From Lasiodiplodia sp. COLG20 (taxonomy: Eukaryota > Ascomycota > Dothideomycetes > Botryosphaeriales > Botryosphaeriaceae), in the NCBI GenBank assembly GCA_009801085.1, contig VNWV01000059.1:1-41441 (forward strand): a stretch of 41,441 nt of DNA. Reading direction: 5' to 3'. Both the position numbers and the translations under genes were made by a program. Positions 32,639 through 41,441 of the stretch are shown one piece after another. The notes beneath the pieces are model-generated. The model was not told where the DNA came from. It did not search any database and saw nothing but the letters and a program-made list of their open reading frames with translations. Numbering within the stretch: the stretch's first letter is position 1; every line of letters starts with the position of its first letter.

Positions 32639-33201
32639 TCAGGTTAGCTTCAACTTAGTATTGACTCGAAGGGCAACATACGCGCTCGCTATAGCCGCGC
32701 AACAGAAGATAGTCATTGTGGCAAATACAAGCCCGTACCGCGCAGGATTCACTGGCGTGGTTGAGCTGTATTGCAGCAGATTACTCGTGGGTGCCAGAAG
32801 ACATGCAAAGACGAGGTCTGCAGAGATTGAGCACACACTTAAGATGAGCCCGATCACAACAGTCTTCTGCAGCCTCAAATGGTGTTTCTCCGCCGTCTCA
32901 TTCTGATTTAGGATATCCAGTTCACGGAGCTTAGCATGAAGAACACTGCTGGAGATGGTTCCAAAAGCGGCCTGCATTACAAGAAGCGGTAAGTCAGTAT
33001 GATGTGTTATCCAGAATGGTCTTGTGAATCAGCCTACTACGATAGCAGCACCGCATATTGCTAAAGAAATGTATTTAGCATTCTCAAAATCCCCATTCCC
33101 GATCCTGTTGCAGCCATCACAATGAGGTTGGCGGCGGCCATAATGACGTGGCTTCCGACACATAGGTCATGTGTGAGTTTCCAGAGAACCGGGTCCGACA
33201 T
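32639..33201 (-). CDS. Probable small three-helix membrane protein, 3 exons
   Basis: Tentative exons 33201-33162, 33060-33038 and 32971-32639 give 131 residues in phase. The last exon is the firm part: a hydrophilic loop with LHAKLRELDILNQNETAEKH, then two membrane helices (TVVIGLILSVCSISADLVF and YGLVFATMTIFCCAAIASAY). The splice around 33061-33161 was chosen for its acceptor (TTTCTTTAG) and because it makes a first helix (ICGAAIVAAFGTISSSV). An alternative reading keeps MAAANLIVMAATGSG as the first helix, but then the frame breaks, which would mean a pseudogene. No family is recognised. It is convergent with the HET gene. Confidence 0.48.
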
Positions 33202-33540
33202 ATTGCGTAGTTGATACTTGACAGAGTAAATCTTCAGGTGGTGATTGATTAGCGGTTGCTTCCTTGAGGTGAGAGTTTTGAGCGTGATCACAAGCCAGTA
33301 ACGCTGTTGATAGAAGCCCAGGAGAGGTGGACTCAGGCTCCTTTTATGTGATCCGGGGACGACGTAGATACGGCCTAAAGAACTGGTTTAAAGTGAGAGA
33401 TGAGGCGACGTGCGACTTGTATTCCGCGGTTACCAAGGTGGCGACTCGCAGCTAACGCAGGAACATCCAGGGTACGATCAGACCCTGTTCCAAGTAATAG
33501 GCATTTCATAGCCTCTACGTGGCAACAGAATAATGTGAAC

Positions 33541-34120
33541 TCTAGCCCTTTCCCACAGATGCCGCAAAGCTTGAAGAGGTATCAGATGCCCTATTCGTCA
33601 CCCTACTCAAAGAACGACCCACGGAGGACTCAGTCTTCGTGTCAACCTTGGAAAGCGTCGCGATGATGACCATGTACCCGCACTCGTTCTCCTGCACCAC
33701 CTCTCCTTCACTCTACTCCACCCCACATCGCACGCGAAGCCAAGTCCTGGCTCGCAACCTGCACAGCCACGCACCGAATGCGGAAAATCTCCGCTCTTCC
33801 AGTACCACGCCCACCCGCCCGGCGTCAATCCATCAACCACTTACCTATTCCTACGCCACGTTAAGTTACTGCCGGGGCCCCGCGCCCACCGACCCCCACG
33901 ACGCCGCGTTGATCCGCTACACCCTCACAGCCCCCGCCAATATCGCGGCTCGCTCCGCCGCGCCGTTCCGGACATCAACCATCACCCCCACCCTCCGCAA
34001 TATTATTACTTTCGTCGCCGCTCTGGGAATGCGCTACAGCTAAATCGACGCACTGTGCATCATGCAGGGGCCGGGCGGTGACTGGGAATCCGAATCCCGC
34101 AAGATGCACGAGGTGTGCGT
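33541..34120 (+). pseudogene. Decayed HET-domain gene relic
   Basis: The reading frame shows HET signatures in order: TYSYATLSYC at ~33846-33872, where the usual Trp-Gly is now Arg-Gly (CGG at 33873-33875); TPTLRNIITFVAALGMRY; then an in-frame TAA (34041-34043) exactly where the conserved Trp of WIDALCIIQ should be; and IDALCIMQGPGGDWESESRKMHEV after it. The TAA could come from TGG by two G-to-A changes, as RIP produces, but the Arg change is not of that type. Upstream, an AG acceptor at 33559-33560 precedes a stretch reading DAAKLEEVSDALFVTLLKE that may be an earlier exon. No intact HET protein can be read. Confidence 0.72.
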
Positions 34121-34453
34121 CAACACTGCATATACACTATGTATAGTTAGTAAAGATACTGCAACCAAACCACTATTTCAAGGCCTTACAACATAGCGTA
34201 TATATACCTCAGCTTTTCTATATCCTTCAACTTAGAGGAAAATGTATTCTTACTACTTGTTTTGGCTATGAGAAGGAAATTGCTGAGCATACAATCAACG
34301 TTTCAAGCAGTACAGCCTTGGGCATGAATAGGCTAAAAGAAGGAGTGACTTCGTGTACTCGGCCGAAAAAGAAGGTTCTGAGAGTGCTACTACGAATACT
34401 ACGGAAAAGACCGACCCGAGCTTGGCAATGCCCTTGAGGAGATTTGAAGTTCC

Positions 34454-34924
34454 TCAGCAACTACAGCCACAGCTGCCGCAGTCTTTGCCCTTGCCGCAAG
34501 GAAAACTCTTTTTGCAGTCATGATAGCTAGAGCACGTGCGCCACGGGCCGTAGCCACCATTACTAGCAGTCCAGCACCATTTGCCACCATTGCCGCATAC
34601 CTTCCAGCAGTATCCTTTCGTGCAGCCGTATTCAGAGTCGAACCAGCAGGCTCTCTCCTGGAGGTTGGAAGCATCAGTGGATACGACAGCAGCGTCGGCG
34701 GAGTCGTCAATGGGCGCGAAGGATGTCTCCTTGAAGGGGCGGTTGTGACCGAGAGGATGATCGGCACACTTGCGGACGTTGCCGGCACGAGCGTCCTCAG
34801 GGATGTCGTCAAGTGACATGACGCCGAGGCTTCCACACCTAGCGGCATCGTCGTCGGGGACGGCGACGGAGAAGACACGGGTGAAGGCGACCGCGGCGAA
34901 GATGATGCCAACGTTGGACTTCAT
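34454..34924 (-). CDS. Small secreted cysteine-rich protein (IDI-2-like, effector-type)
   Basis: A single exon of 156 residues. A signal peptide (MKSNVGIIFAAVAFTRVFSV) is followed by RCGSLGVM, VRKCADHPLG, and then a C-terminal domain: ACWFDSEYGCTKGYCWKVCG, GGKWCWTA, GPWRTCSSYHDC, ending in a CGKGKDCGSCGCSC tail. There are 14 cysteines in the mature part, an even number consistent with disulfides. From memory the GC..GYCWK.CG..G.WCWTA pattern is that of small fungal proteins annotated as IDI-2-like; IDI genes of Podospora are induced during vegetative incompatibility. The role may be antagonism, host interaction or incompatibility. It lies next to the HET relic. Function unproven. Confidence 0.78.
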   Translation of the reverse strand: MKSNVGIIFAAVAFTRVFSVAVPDDDAARCGSLGVMSLDDIPEDARAGNVRKCADHPLGHNRPFKETSFAPIDDSADAAVVSTDASNLQERACWFDSEYGCTKGYCWKVCGNGGKWCWTASNGGYGPWRTCSSYHDCKKSFPCGKGKDCGSCGCSC

Positions 34925-35649
34925 GTTTGGAGTCTGAATAGAGTTAGTACAACAAGAACGAGGCTGAAGGCAGGGGCTGTTAACATGGTGGATAGGACTG
35001 GCAGCAAATTTCTATCGGTTATCTTGTTTCGAAAAGCTCTTTGGAAATGGATGGAGAATGAGAAACGTCTGTAGGAGACCACCTTTTATGCTCTTCAGAG
35101 ATGCTGTTGGCGTTGTTAGTCAAGATCCACGGAGGGATCAGGTACTACTTACTTTTACGCCACCAGATCCTACGTCGATCGCTTCATGATCTGGTGTGAT
35201 AAGCGCTAACATAAAGCAGTTGCGACTGGGTTGATTGTTTCATTGTCAAAATGTGTACGACCTGACGTTAGCGAGAGAGCTTCATCGACGAACACTCGGG
35301 TCCGGTCCACCTCCATCACCCAGCCGAATATCGGCCTACAAACCCACCAGTTGCACGACTGATGGATTTGGAATGTCAACTAAGCCACGTCAGGCGTCCC
35401 ATTAGTTTTTGCTAGATTTAAGCAAGCCACCTAAAGGCTTTCGCAAGCGTTGCTTGGCATGAAAGCAGTGGACGTGAATGTGGGGTTGAGAGGGGATAGC
35501 CCCGTTACAGCTTTAAATCCTAGTGGTTAGTTTGAGATTCTCGCCACTTAGGCATTGACTCTCCTGTTCAGTACAAGAAATTGACATTCGTAACACCTTC
35601 TTTTAGGATCATGGCTTTAAGAACAAAGATCCCGTAAACCATTCTCCGC

Positions 35650-35871
35650 CTAGTTACGTAACTTGCTTAATGCTACGACCCAGACAGACATCTCGGGCTT
35701 CATCGGCACCATGGGGATATTTGAGGCCAGCTTGTTGATCTTGTCGCCCCATGCTGCTTCTTCTGCAACATATGTGCGCTGTTGTCGGTGTTACGCGCCT
35801 AGCTGGCCTTCTTGCTGGGCAACGCGTGCTTGCTTGTGGAGATGGACCGAGCTCTGTGGTCGATCCTTGAA
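35650..35871 (-). pseudogene. Broken coding relic of unknown family
   Basis: Read from 35871 downward the frame gives protein-like, charged sequence (FKDRPQSSVHLHKQARV, then QQEGQLGA), an in-frame TAA at 35793-35791, then RQQRTYVAEEAAWGDKINKL and ASNIPMVPMKPEM to a TAG at 35652-35650. Similar amphipathic character on both sides of the single stop suggests one former exon. The origin is not recognised; a transposon-encoded or a host protein is equally possible, and chance is not excluded. Confidence 0.3.
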
Positions 35872-35993
35872 CTACCTTTGGGCGCCTTGTTGGCGTGTCT
35901 CATTTTCGTGTAGGCTTAGCGTAGTCTAGAGCATATCAGCAGGTATGCTGTATGCTTCACGGAGGCGGTAGGCGTTACATAGGGCAAATGCAC

Positions 35994-36022
35994 CATCTGA
36001 GCCTCATCTGAGCCTCATCTGA
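35994..36022. repeat. 11-bp tandem repeat
   Basis: Two exact copies of GCCTCATCTGA (36001-36011, 36012-36022), preceded by a partial copy (ATCTGA at 35995-36000) and followed by the similar ACCTC. Probably slippage; no function is apparent. Confidence 0.7.
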
Positions 36023-36315
36023 ACCTCTCCACCACTTGTCAATTTCTTCCAGGTTGCAGTTGTTTCGGTTAAGCTGCAATAGTGGTTGGATGATCCCGTC
36101 AGACCTTGCATGTTTTCACACACCCCCTCCTACTCTATTGAGCCATGCTGCATGCACTGGACCAATGCACCAAAGAGCTTACGGGTGTATGTTTCTTTCT
36201 TGATGGTACCCACGTCAGAATCGAAAAAGCAGGTTTGCAGAAGCAGAAGAATTTTGGAATTGGCCAAGAACCGGTGTATGGCTATACTCCCTTCGCCGCC
36301 GGTATGCTGGTACTT

Positions 36316-38099
36316 CTAGTAGTTATACCGGAAGCTCAAATCCTTCTTATCCGTCACATCCTGACCCATGCGCACTCCTGTGGCCTCCAACCCCAGCCTA
36401 TCCCTCCGCCTATTCTCCGCCCAACACAGCCACCAATACGCGCACACAGCCACCACCAGCAAGCACCATGTAACAATCCCCGTCACCACACCCTCAAAAT
36501 ACCGCGGTCCGACAGTCCACAGCTGCGGCGCACCAATCAGTGCCGCGCAGTAGCCGATGAAGAAAAGCGAGTTGACAACTGCGCGCTTGGTGTTGCCCTT
36601 GACGTTACTGGCGCTGAGTGAGAGCAGCACGGACATGATGGCGCTGATGCACGACGCCAGCCAGCTCGCAACGATCAGGCCCCAGCCGTCAGCGATGGAG
36701 AGTTTGAGCAGCAGGATGTTGCCGACGAAGGGTGGTACGATCAGCGCTAGGATGACGATGCAGCGATGCGTGGGAAGCAGGCGGCATCCCAGGATGCCGA
36801 GCCAGATCATGAGGATTTGGACGGCACCGGAGGGGGCGGTGTAGAGCATTGTTTCGAATTTGGTGTAGCCGATGGATTTGATGACGAGGGAGGCAAACTA
36901 TAAGGGTGGGGTGTCAGGTTTTGGAGAGTTCAAGCACTCAAAGGGATTCAGGAAAAAGGCAATATGGAGATGTTCGCAATAAGGAAATAGGGAAATGATT
37001 CAAATATGAAAGCGCTCTCGTCTGTAAAGAACTTGCAGACATCGCCCAGCTGCAGCCATTGCGATCCAATAGAGCCACTACTTTTGGAAGACCGAAAAAG
37101 AAAATTTTGTATATCATTCCATTCGTTCAACCAAACATTCGGAATCACAAGGAAGTATCTTACCGTCAAGACCGGACTTTGCATGCACACCAGCACACCA
37201 AAAGCAAAAGAGAACCAAGCCCTCGGGTCCGTGAGCGCCTCCTTCAGCTGCTCGACCGAGAAGCTCGTCTGATCTCCACCCTCATGATCAAGGGCCAATC
37301 GCGCCTTCAAGCACTCCCTCTCACGCTCCGTCAAGAACCAGGCCTTATCGGGCCCGCTCGGCATGAGCACATAGAAGCAAACACCAAGGAACGTCGTGAA
37401 TGCGCCGCACACAAGGAACAGCACGCGCCAAGGAGCCAAGTCCAGTGCGCCATTCTTGCCAATGCCGTACATGAGGAAGCAGCCGAGCACCTGGGCCAGG
37501 CCGTTCATGGTGATCCAGCACCCGATGCGGGTGGCGTGCTCGCGCTTGCGGTACCAGATGGACGACAGCGTGACGAAGGCTGGCGATACGGCGCCTTCGG
37601 CGAAGCCGAGCAGGAAGCGCACTGCGGCAAAGCTGGGGTAGTTGTGCGCTGCGGCGAGACACATGCAGATGCCGCCCCAGACGATGATGGTTGCGCCGAC
37701 GAATTTGACCAGGGGCAGCCGCGACATCAGGTAGATGAAGGGGTATTCGGCTACGAGTTGCCCAACGTAGAAGATGGAGGTGCACCAGGAGTATTGCGAG
37801 CCGGTGAGGTTGAGGTCTGTGATTAAACCAAAGACAGAAGCATACGAGATGGTTTGTTTGTCGAGATATTGTGCGAGGAAGACAAAACAGAGCTGTTTGA
37901 GCGGTCAGCATTGGGTCAATGAAGCTCATACGTCACTCACGCCAATCAGGAGGAAGGAAATACTCACTAGAGGCAGGACGACACAATCAATCTTCCTCAC
38001 TATTCTTCTCTCTTCTTCCTCAGTGAATGTTAGCGACTCGCTCTCCACAATCACATCATCTCCTTGCGACTCCGCAACGTCTGCCTTCTTTTCCATCAT
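36316..38099 (-). CDS. MFS permease of the Dal5/anion:cation symporter type, 3 exons
   Basis: Exons 38099-37968, 37892-37164 and 36897-36316 give 480 residues with all junctions in phase 0. Signatures of the ACS family: RRIVRKIDCVVLPL, FLAQYLDKQTISYASVFGL, GSQYSWCTSIFYVGQLV, RFLLGFAEGAVSPAFVTL, WYRKREHATRIGCW, then FASLVIKSIGYTKFETML opening the C-terminal half. Relatives import organic anions such as allantoate, nicotinate, biotin precursors or tartrate by proton symport at the plasma membrane; the substrate is not known here. The start is the tandem ATG at 38099; the frame is open upstream but has no ATG. The second intron is 266 nt, several times longer than its neighbours. Direct joining across it yields a normal seventh helix, so no exon seems to be missing, though a tiny one cannot be excluded. 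Confidence 0.87.
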
Positions 38100-38760
38100 T
38101 TTCCGATCCGTGTCTCTGCCTGCCACGATATGGCCTGGAGTAATGGGATCATCAAAAGTCAAGTCGCGCACGAAAACTGGCTACTGTGATATACCACTCT
38201 GCTCCCACTCTCCATCGAACCCAGGTCGTACACCCACCCCCGCTATCGCGTCGGCTATGTCCCGCACTTCCGATCAGCGACCCCACATCCCATTCGCCAA
38301 CGCTTCCGATAGCACATGCATATGTATCACTACGGAACAAAACTTCATTGGCTCAGAAATAAAATGCGATGCAACAAGCGGTTTGCCACCGGCCAATGTG
38401 GCTTGACGGATACATGGACTTGCTTCGGCCGTACGTCATGCATATGCCTCCACTCTTGCGCAAGTAGCTGCAGATATAGTATCGATTTCCTCCCGCGCGG
38501 CTACTGGCTGGATAGTAGTAACATAGTGTATTTGGCACCCTGACACAGGGTTCATGGAAATGAAGACCCGTTTTCGGATATTCGGCACGCCTTTTTCAGT
38601 AGCGCTTTCCCCATCGCTTCGAGATCTCGGAACAGTTCAGCTATACGGAAATAGTATTCACTAAACTTCCAGGAATCGACTCTACGGCACCGTCATGCCA
38701 ATTTTCTTGCAAACGGGAGTGGCGTTGTTCCTCCGAGCGACAGTAGAAATAGCTGAAAAC
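38100..38760. other. Promoter region of the MFS permease
   Basis: No supported gene. Frames on either strand are short and mixed in composition. No repeat or RNA gene is seen. Confidence 0.5.
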
Positions 38761-39750
38761 CTATACACCTTTTTCGATTCCCACCACGTTCCGCAGGAAA
38801 TCTACGATATCATCAATCTCCTCAGGGATCTTATACCAATGCCCTTCATCATACTCTTTCCACCGAACTTGACAGCCTAACGCTCCGAACACATCTCTCG
38901 CTTGCTTACCCAGATTTACCGAAACCTTCTCATCATTCCGTCCATGTCCTAGGAAGATAGGCGTTCGTGGAAAGAGTGTAACATCCTCAGCAGATATTGG
39001 GGGCAAGGACGCAATATCACGGGCCGTATTGGCCGCGTGCAGCTGCGGGTTGTCAAGAGAGACATCTTCGTCACCACCGGCTCCAAAGGGATCCTCCTCT
39101 TCCCCCTCGCCATTCCGCCCTCCTCCTGCCCTCGGGTCCAACACCTCAGCAAACGGCAACCACCCACTCATCCCTACAAACCCTCCCAGCGCCTCCCCTT
39201 TTCCCTCCCCTTCCCCATTTCCATCGTTCTGGAAGTTAAGCAAGACATGAGATGCAGCTGCATACCCCATGCTCAATCCCCCAATAACCACACGCGACGC
39301 CCCACCAACAAGCTTCGCTTCCTCTTCAATCAGCTTGTGCACGAACGCGCTCGTCTCCTTCAAGCCGTCGTACTGCAGATCCTGGCGCACGGATGGATCC
39401 TCGAGGGAGAAGTTGTCAAACCACTGGTTGATGGGCATGCGCTTGAAGACGGTGGCGCGGCGCTTCTTGGCGGTGGGGAAGATAAATTTCACGGTTGGGA
39501 AGTGGTCGGTGAGTGTTCCAGCCTTGCTGTCATCACAGTCGGTAGTGGAGGTGGCGGAGGAAGAGGTCGTGGCTTTCAGAAGCTCTAGACCGAAGCGTTC
39601 GGCATTGCTGCCCTGGCCGTGGAGGAGGATAATGCTGTGCGTGTGTGTGGCGGTGGGGTGAATGACGAGGGGCTCAGGCCAGATCATTTGCTTGCGCTTT
39701 GTCTTGCTCATGGGCGTGGTTATTTCTTCTTGCGAGGGTGTCGACGCCAT
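38761..39750 (-). CDS. Acyl-protein thioesterase/carboxylesterase-like alpha/beta hydrolase
   Basis: A single exon of 329 residues. It begins as the APT1/phospholipase-carboxylesterase family does (SIILLHGQGSNAERFG at 39-54), with MPINQWFDNF (~105-114), the nucleophile elbow GGLSMG (Ser160), MSGWLP (194-199), and the remaining triad Asp273 in GHGRNDEKV and His304 in DEGHWY. These enzymes are soluble serine hydrolases that cleave acyl thioesters or short esters; APT1 removes palmitate from proteins. It is longer than APT1 (~230 residues) because of two low-complexity insertions (~61-75 and ~176-232, rich in Gly/Glu). The triad looks intact, so activity is likely. Confidence 0.88.
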   Translation of the reverse strand: MASTPSQEEITTPMSKTKRKQMIWPEPLVIHPTATHTHSIILLHGQGSNAERFGLELLKATTSSSATSTTDCDDSKAGTLTDHFPTVKFIFPTAKKRRATVFKRMPINQWFDNFSLEDPSVRQDLQYDGLKETSAFVHKLIEEEAKLVGGASRVVIGGLSMGYAAASHVLLNFQNDGNGEGEGKGEALGGFVGMSGWLPFAEVLDPRAGGGRNGEGEEEDPFGAGGDEDVSLDNPQLHAANTARDIASLPPISAEDVTLFPRTPIFLGHGRNDEKVSVNLGKQARDVFGALGCQVRWKEYDEGHWYKIPEEIDDIVDFLRNVVGIEKGV

Positions 39751-40770
39751 AGTTTGTTGCTTAGGGTATTGTTGGGCAAAGGCTGGAAAAGCGGGATGTT
39801 GGACCGTAGAGACGCGGCGACGTAAAGTACCTTCTTGGAGGAGTGGTTGTTGCCTAATTTTTTTTTTTTAGATATTTTTCAGATCTAGGCGCGCGCTTAA
39901 AGTCTCCACATTTACCTAGCGCGTAGGCTACTAAAGAGAGCACTCTGAACTTACTAATCGATCTCAACTGTTAACTACTAACGACTAACTAATGAGTTTA
40001 CCCACCAACACATTCACCGCCACCAACGTACTCGCCGCAAGCAACGCATCCACCGCCACCAACGCATTTACTATTACTAATGCAATTAATACTGTCAGCA
40101 TAATTCCTACCCACGACCAGCGGAACTACTACTAATAGCATAAACGTAGGCTCGCCGATAATGGCGCGTAAATGCATGTATTGTAGAAAAAGCTCCTAAG
40201 TCGCGTCAAAGCCTAGTTTATCTTTTTTTTTTCGGAGGCGGGGTCAAAATCTCGAAATGGGGGTGCCAAATATGCAGAAGCCATAGGATGAGCTTCGACA
40301 AATGCCGATAAGCGCCCTGGCAGGTGGTCTGGGAGAACACCGTGGGAGGATATCAATGTCGCAGTAGAATCTCGTGGTTTCACCGCCGGTTGTTCTGAGG
40401 GTGAGGCACAGTACTTGACCGCCGCAATCTACATCGAATGGCTGGCATCTACATTCTCGTGCCTCTGCGGCATAGTACCTAGCAGGGCGGTAATGTGTGA
40501 TTCAGTTGATACCTTGATCCTTCAAGCTAAACGCTGTCGAATCATCTATCACAGGTCCAAGGTGTGGCATTATTTCGAATGGAAGCGCGTCTCGCTCGAC
40601 AGTACTAGGAAGAAAAAGGAATGAGAAATGAGGCAAAGAGAGTGGGAGAACATAATATAAAGGGAGAGAGATTCGGAGAGTAAATGAGACAAGCAACAAG
40701 CATTATTATCATCTTTCCACCTCTTTACACACTAGATATTACCTGTATCGTTTCTTCCGCATCGCACACA
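39751..40770. other. Intergenic with low-complexity sequence
   Basis: Contains T-rich runs near 39859 and 40224, and a CCACCAACG-rich stretch (~40001-40070) in which CCGCCACCAACG occurs twice. No gene is supported. The frame at 40415-40624 is judged spurious. A TATAAAG at 40656 belongs to the following gene. Confidence 0.5.
40656..40662 (+). promoter_or_regulatory. Probable TATA box of the 40771 gene
   Basis: TATAAAG lies 115 nt before the ATG at 40771. An in-frame ATG at 40684 is only 28 nt after it, about where transcription should begin, which argues for the downstream start. Confidence 0.45.
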
Positions 40771-41412
40771 ATGCCGTCTAAGCCCAAGGACACCAAGCCC
40801 AAGGACACCAAGCCCGAGAGTAGCAAGTCTAAGGACACCAATGCTGAGGGCAGTAAGCCTCAGGTTGCTAAGGCCGAGGGCGACAAGTCCAAGGACACCA
40901 CGGCGGCCGAGGACTTGATCATCTACATCGCCTACTGCAAGCGCCGCAACAACGACCCTCTCCACTGGATGTTTATGTACGCTCGGGGGACAGCTGCACA
41001 AAAGTGCACGTGGGTCCATTCCGTCGATGGGCCGCCCAATTACGTGATGAAGATCCAGGCCGACAAGAGGCTGGATAGCTTCGGCATCGAAACGAAGCAA
41101 GTGATCGGGAAGGTCAAAGCTAAGGACGAGAATAAGCTCAAATCCGCTGCTAAGGTAATCCCTCCGCAGCACTGCCAGCAATGGGTCACAAAATATGTGG
41201 CCAGGGTGGAGGAGAAGGGTCTCCTACTCCCACTGGAGAAGAACGATCTCAGCGCGCTCGGGCTAGACAAGACTGCCCTCCTAACCGAGCCGGCTTCCGA
41301 GATGCTCAAGAAGAATATCGAACCTGGTTACCCGCAAGAGAATACTGGGGAAAGTGCGGCTGGTACTGGCGGCAACAAGCCCAAGCCCAGTGGGAGTCCA
41401 AAGCGTCGTTAA
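40771..41412 (+). CDS. Lysine-rich protein of unknown function
   Basis: A frame of 213 residues from ATG 40771; starting at 40684 would add 29 hydrophobic residues, disfavoured because of the TATA box position. The first ~45 residues are KPKDT/KSKDT-type repeats, basic and disordered. The core from ~50 (LIIYIAYCKRR, LHWMFMYARG, CTWVHSVDGPP, then CQQWVTKYVARVEEKGLLL) follows a pattern I have seen in fungal proteins of unknown function with an H-W.., C-W.., CQ-W-V layout; I cannot name the family with confidence. No signal peptide or membrane helix in the preferred form. The C-terminus is Gly/Pro/Lys-rich and ends before the window edge. Confidence 0.7.
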   Translation: MPSKPKDTKPKDTKPESSKSKDTNAEGSKPQVAKAEGDKSKDTTAAEDLIIYIAYCKRRNNDPLHWMFMYARGTAAQKCTWVHSVDGPPNYVMKIQADKRLDSFGIETKQVIGKVKAKDENKLKSAAKVIPPQHCQQWVTKYVARVEEKGLLLPLEKNDLSALGLDKTALLTEPASEMLKKNIEPGYPQENTGESAAGTGGNKPKPSGSPKRR

Positions 41413-41441
41413 AGGGTAGGACCAGAGTAGGCATTTTCGAT

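Larger units (their letters stand above)
34925..36315. other. Intergenic with a coding relic and a short tandem repeat
   Basis: The left part is the promoter of the cysteine-rich protein gene. A minus-strand coding relic is listed at 35650-35871 and an 11-bp tandem repeat at 35994-36022. Plus-strand frames at 35663-35929 and 36086-36319 are not supported. Confidence 0.5.

Noticed and set aside
36145..36320. Plus-strand frame containing FFLDGTHVRIEKAG, reminiscent of Harbinger-type DDE transposases
   Set aside because: Only one short motif-like string, no flanking transposase sequence, and it runs into the permease coding region on the other strand.
1..41441. Biosynthetic gene cluster, tRNA, rRNA or CRISPR
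   Set aside because: No NRPS/PKS or terpene backbone gene, no cloverleaf-like tRNA signal seen by eye, no rRNA, and no regularly spaced repeats with unique spacers.

Overview
The window reads as nuclear DNA of a filamentous ascomycete (Pezizomycotina). Coding is interrupted by many short introns (about 42-101 nt, plus one of 266 nt) with fungal GT..CTNAY..AG signals, and the families are typical of moulds: NACHT/STAND receptors, HET-domain protein, siderophore transporter, allantoate-type permease, small secreted cysteine-rich protein. I recognise nothing that fixes the genus. All splice models were made by hand; for each spliced CDS the exon total is divisible by three, which supports the models without proving them.

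Layout. 235-1192 (+): HpcH/HpaI-type aldolase. 3173-6531 (-): eleven-exon SNF2/Rad5-like ATPase with a degenerate RING. 6961-10241 (+): NOD-like STAND protein with NACHT NTPase and C-terminal C2H2 zinc fingers. 10495-11599 (-): secreted glycoprotein of the AttH/kievitone-hydratase type. 12596-13308 (-): small IFI6/IFI27 (ISG12)-like protein. 14644-18857 (+): second STAND protein, esterase-like fold + NACHT + ankyrin repeats. 20373-22357 (-): siderophore-iron transporter. 23081-24100 (-): GT8 glycosyltransferase. 26072-27301 (+): extended SDR. 27972-28679 (-): two-helix membrane protein. 29730-32363 (+): HET-domain protein. 32639-33201 (-): probable small membrane protein. 33541-34120: decayed HET relic. 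34454-34924 (-): secreted cysteine-rich protein. 36316-38099 (-): Dal5-like MFS permease. 38761-39750 (-): acyl-protein-thioesterase-like hydrolase. 40771-41412 (+): lysine-rich protein of unknown function.

Relations. The left half is an immune-like neighbourhood: two different NOD-like receptors flank an ISG12-like gene, and the right half adds a HET-domain gene, a dead HET gene and a secreted cysteine-rich protein that recalls the IDI (induced during incompatibility) class. A functional link between them is inference from proximity only. The siderophore transporter and the GT8 gene lie in tandem; a consensus-type GATA-factor (SreA) site lies just upstream of the GT8 start, and an inverted pair of such sites lies beyond the transporter's 3' end.

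Intergenic DNA contains mobile-element debris: two colinear copies (and a likely third fragment) of a hairpin-bearing ~200-bp repeat, a 196-bp MITE-like inverted repeat, short tandem repeats and decayed coding relics.
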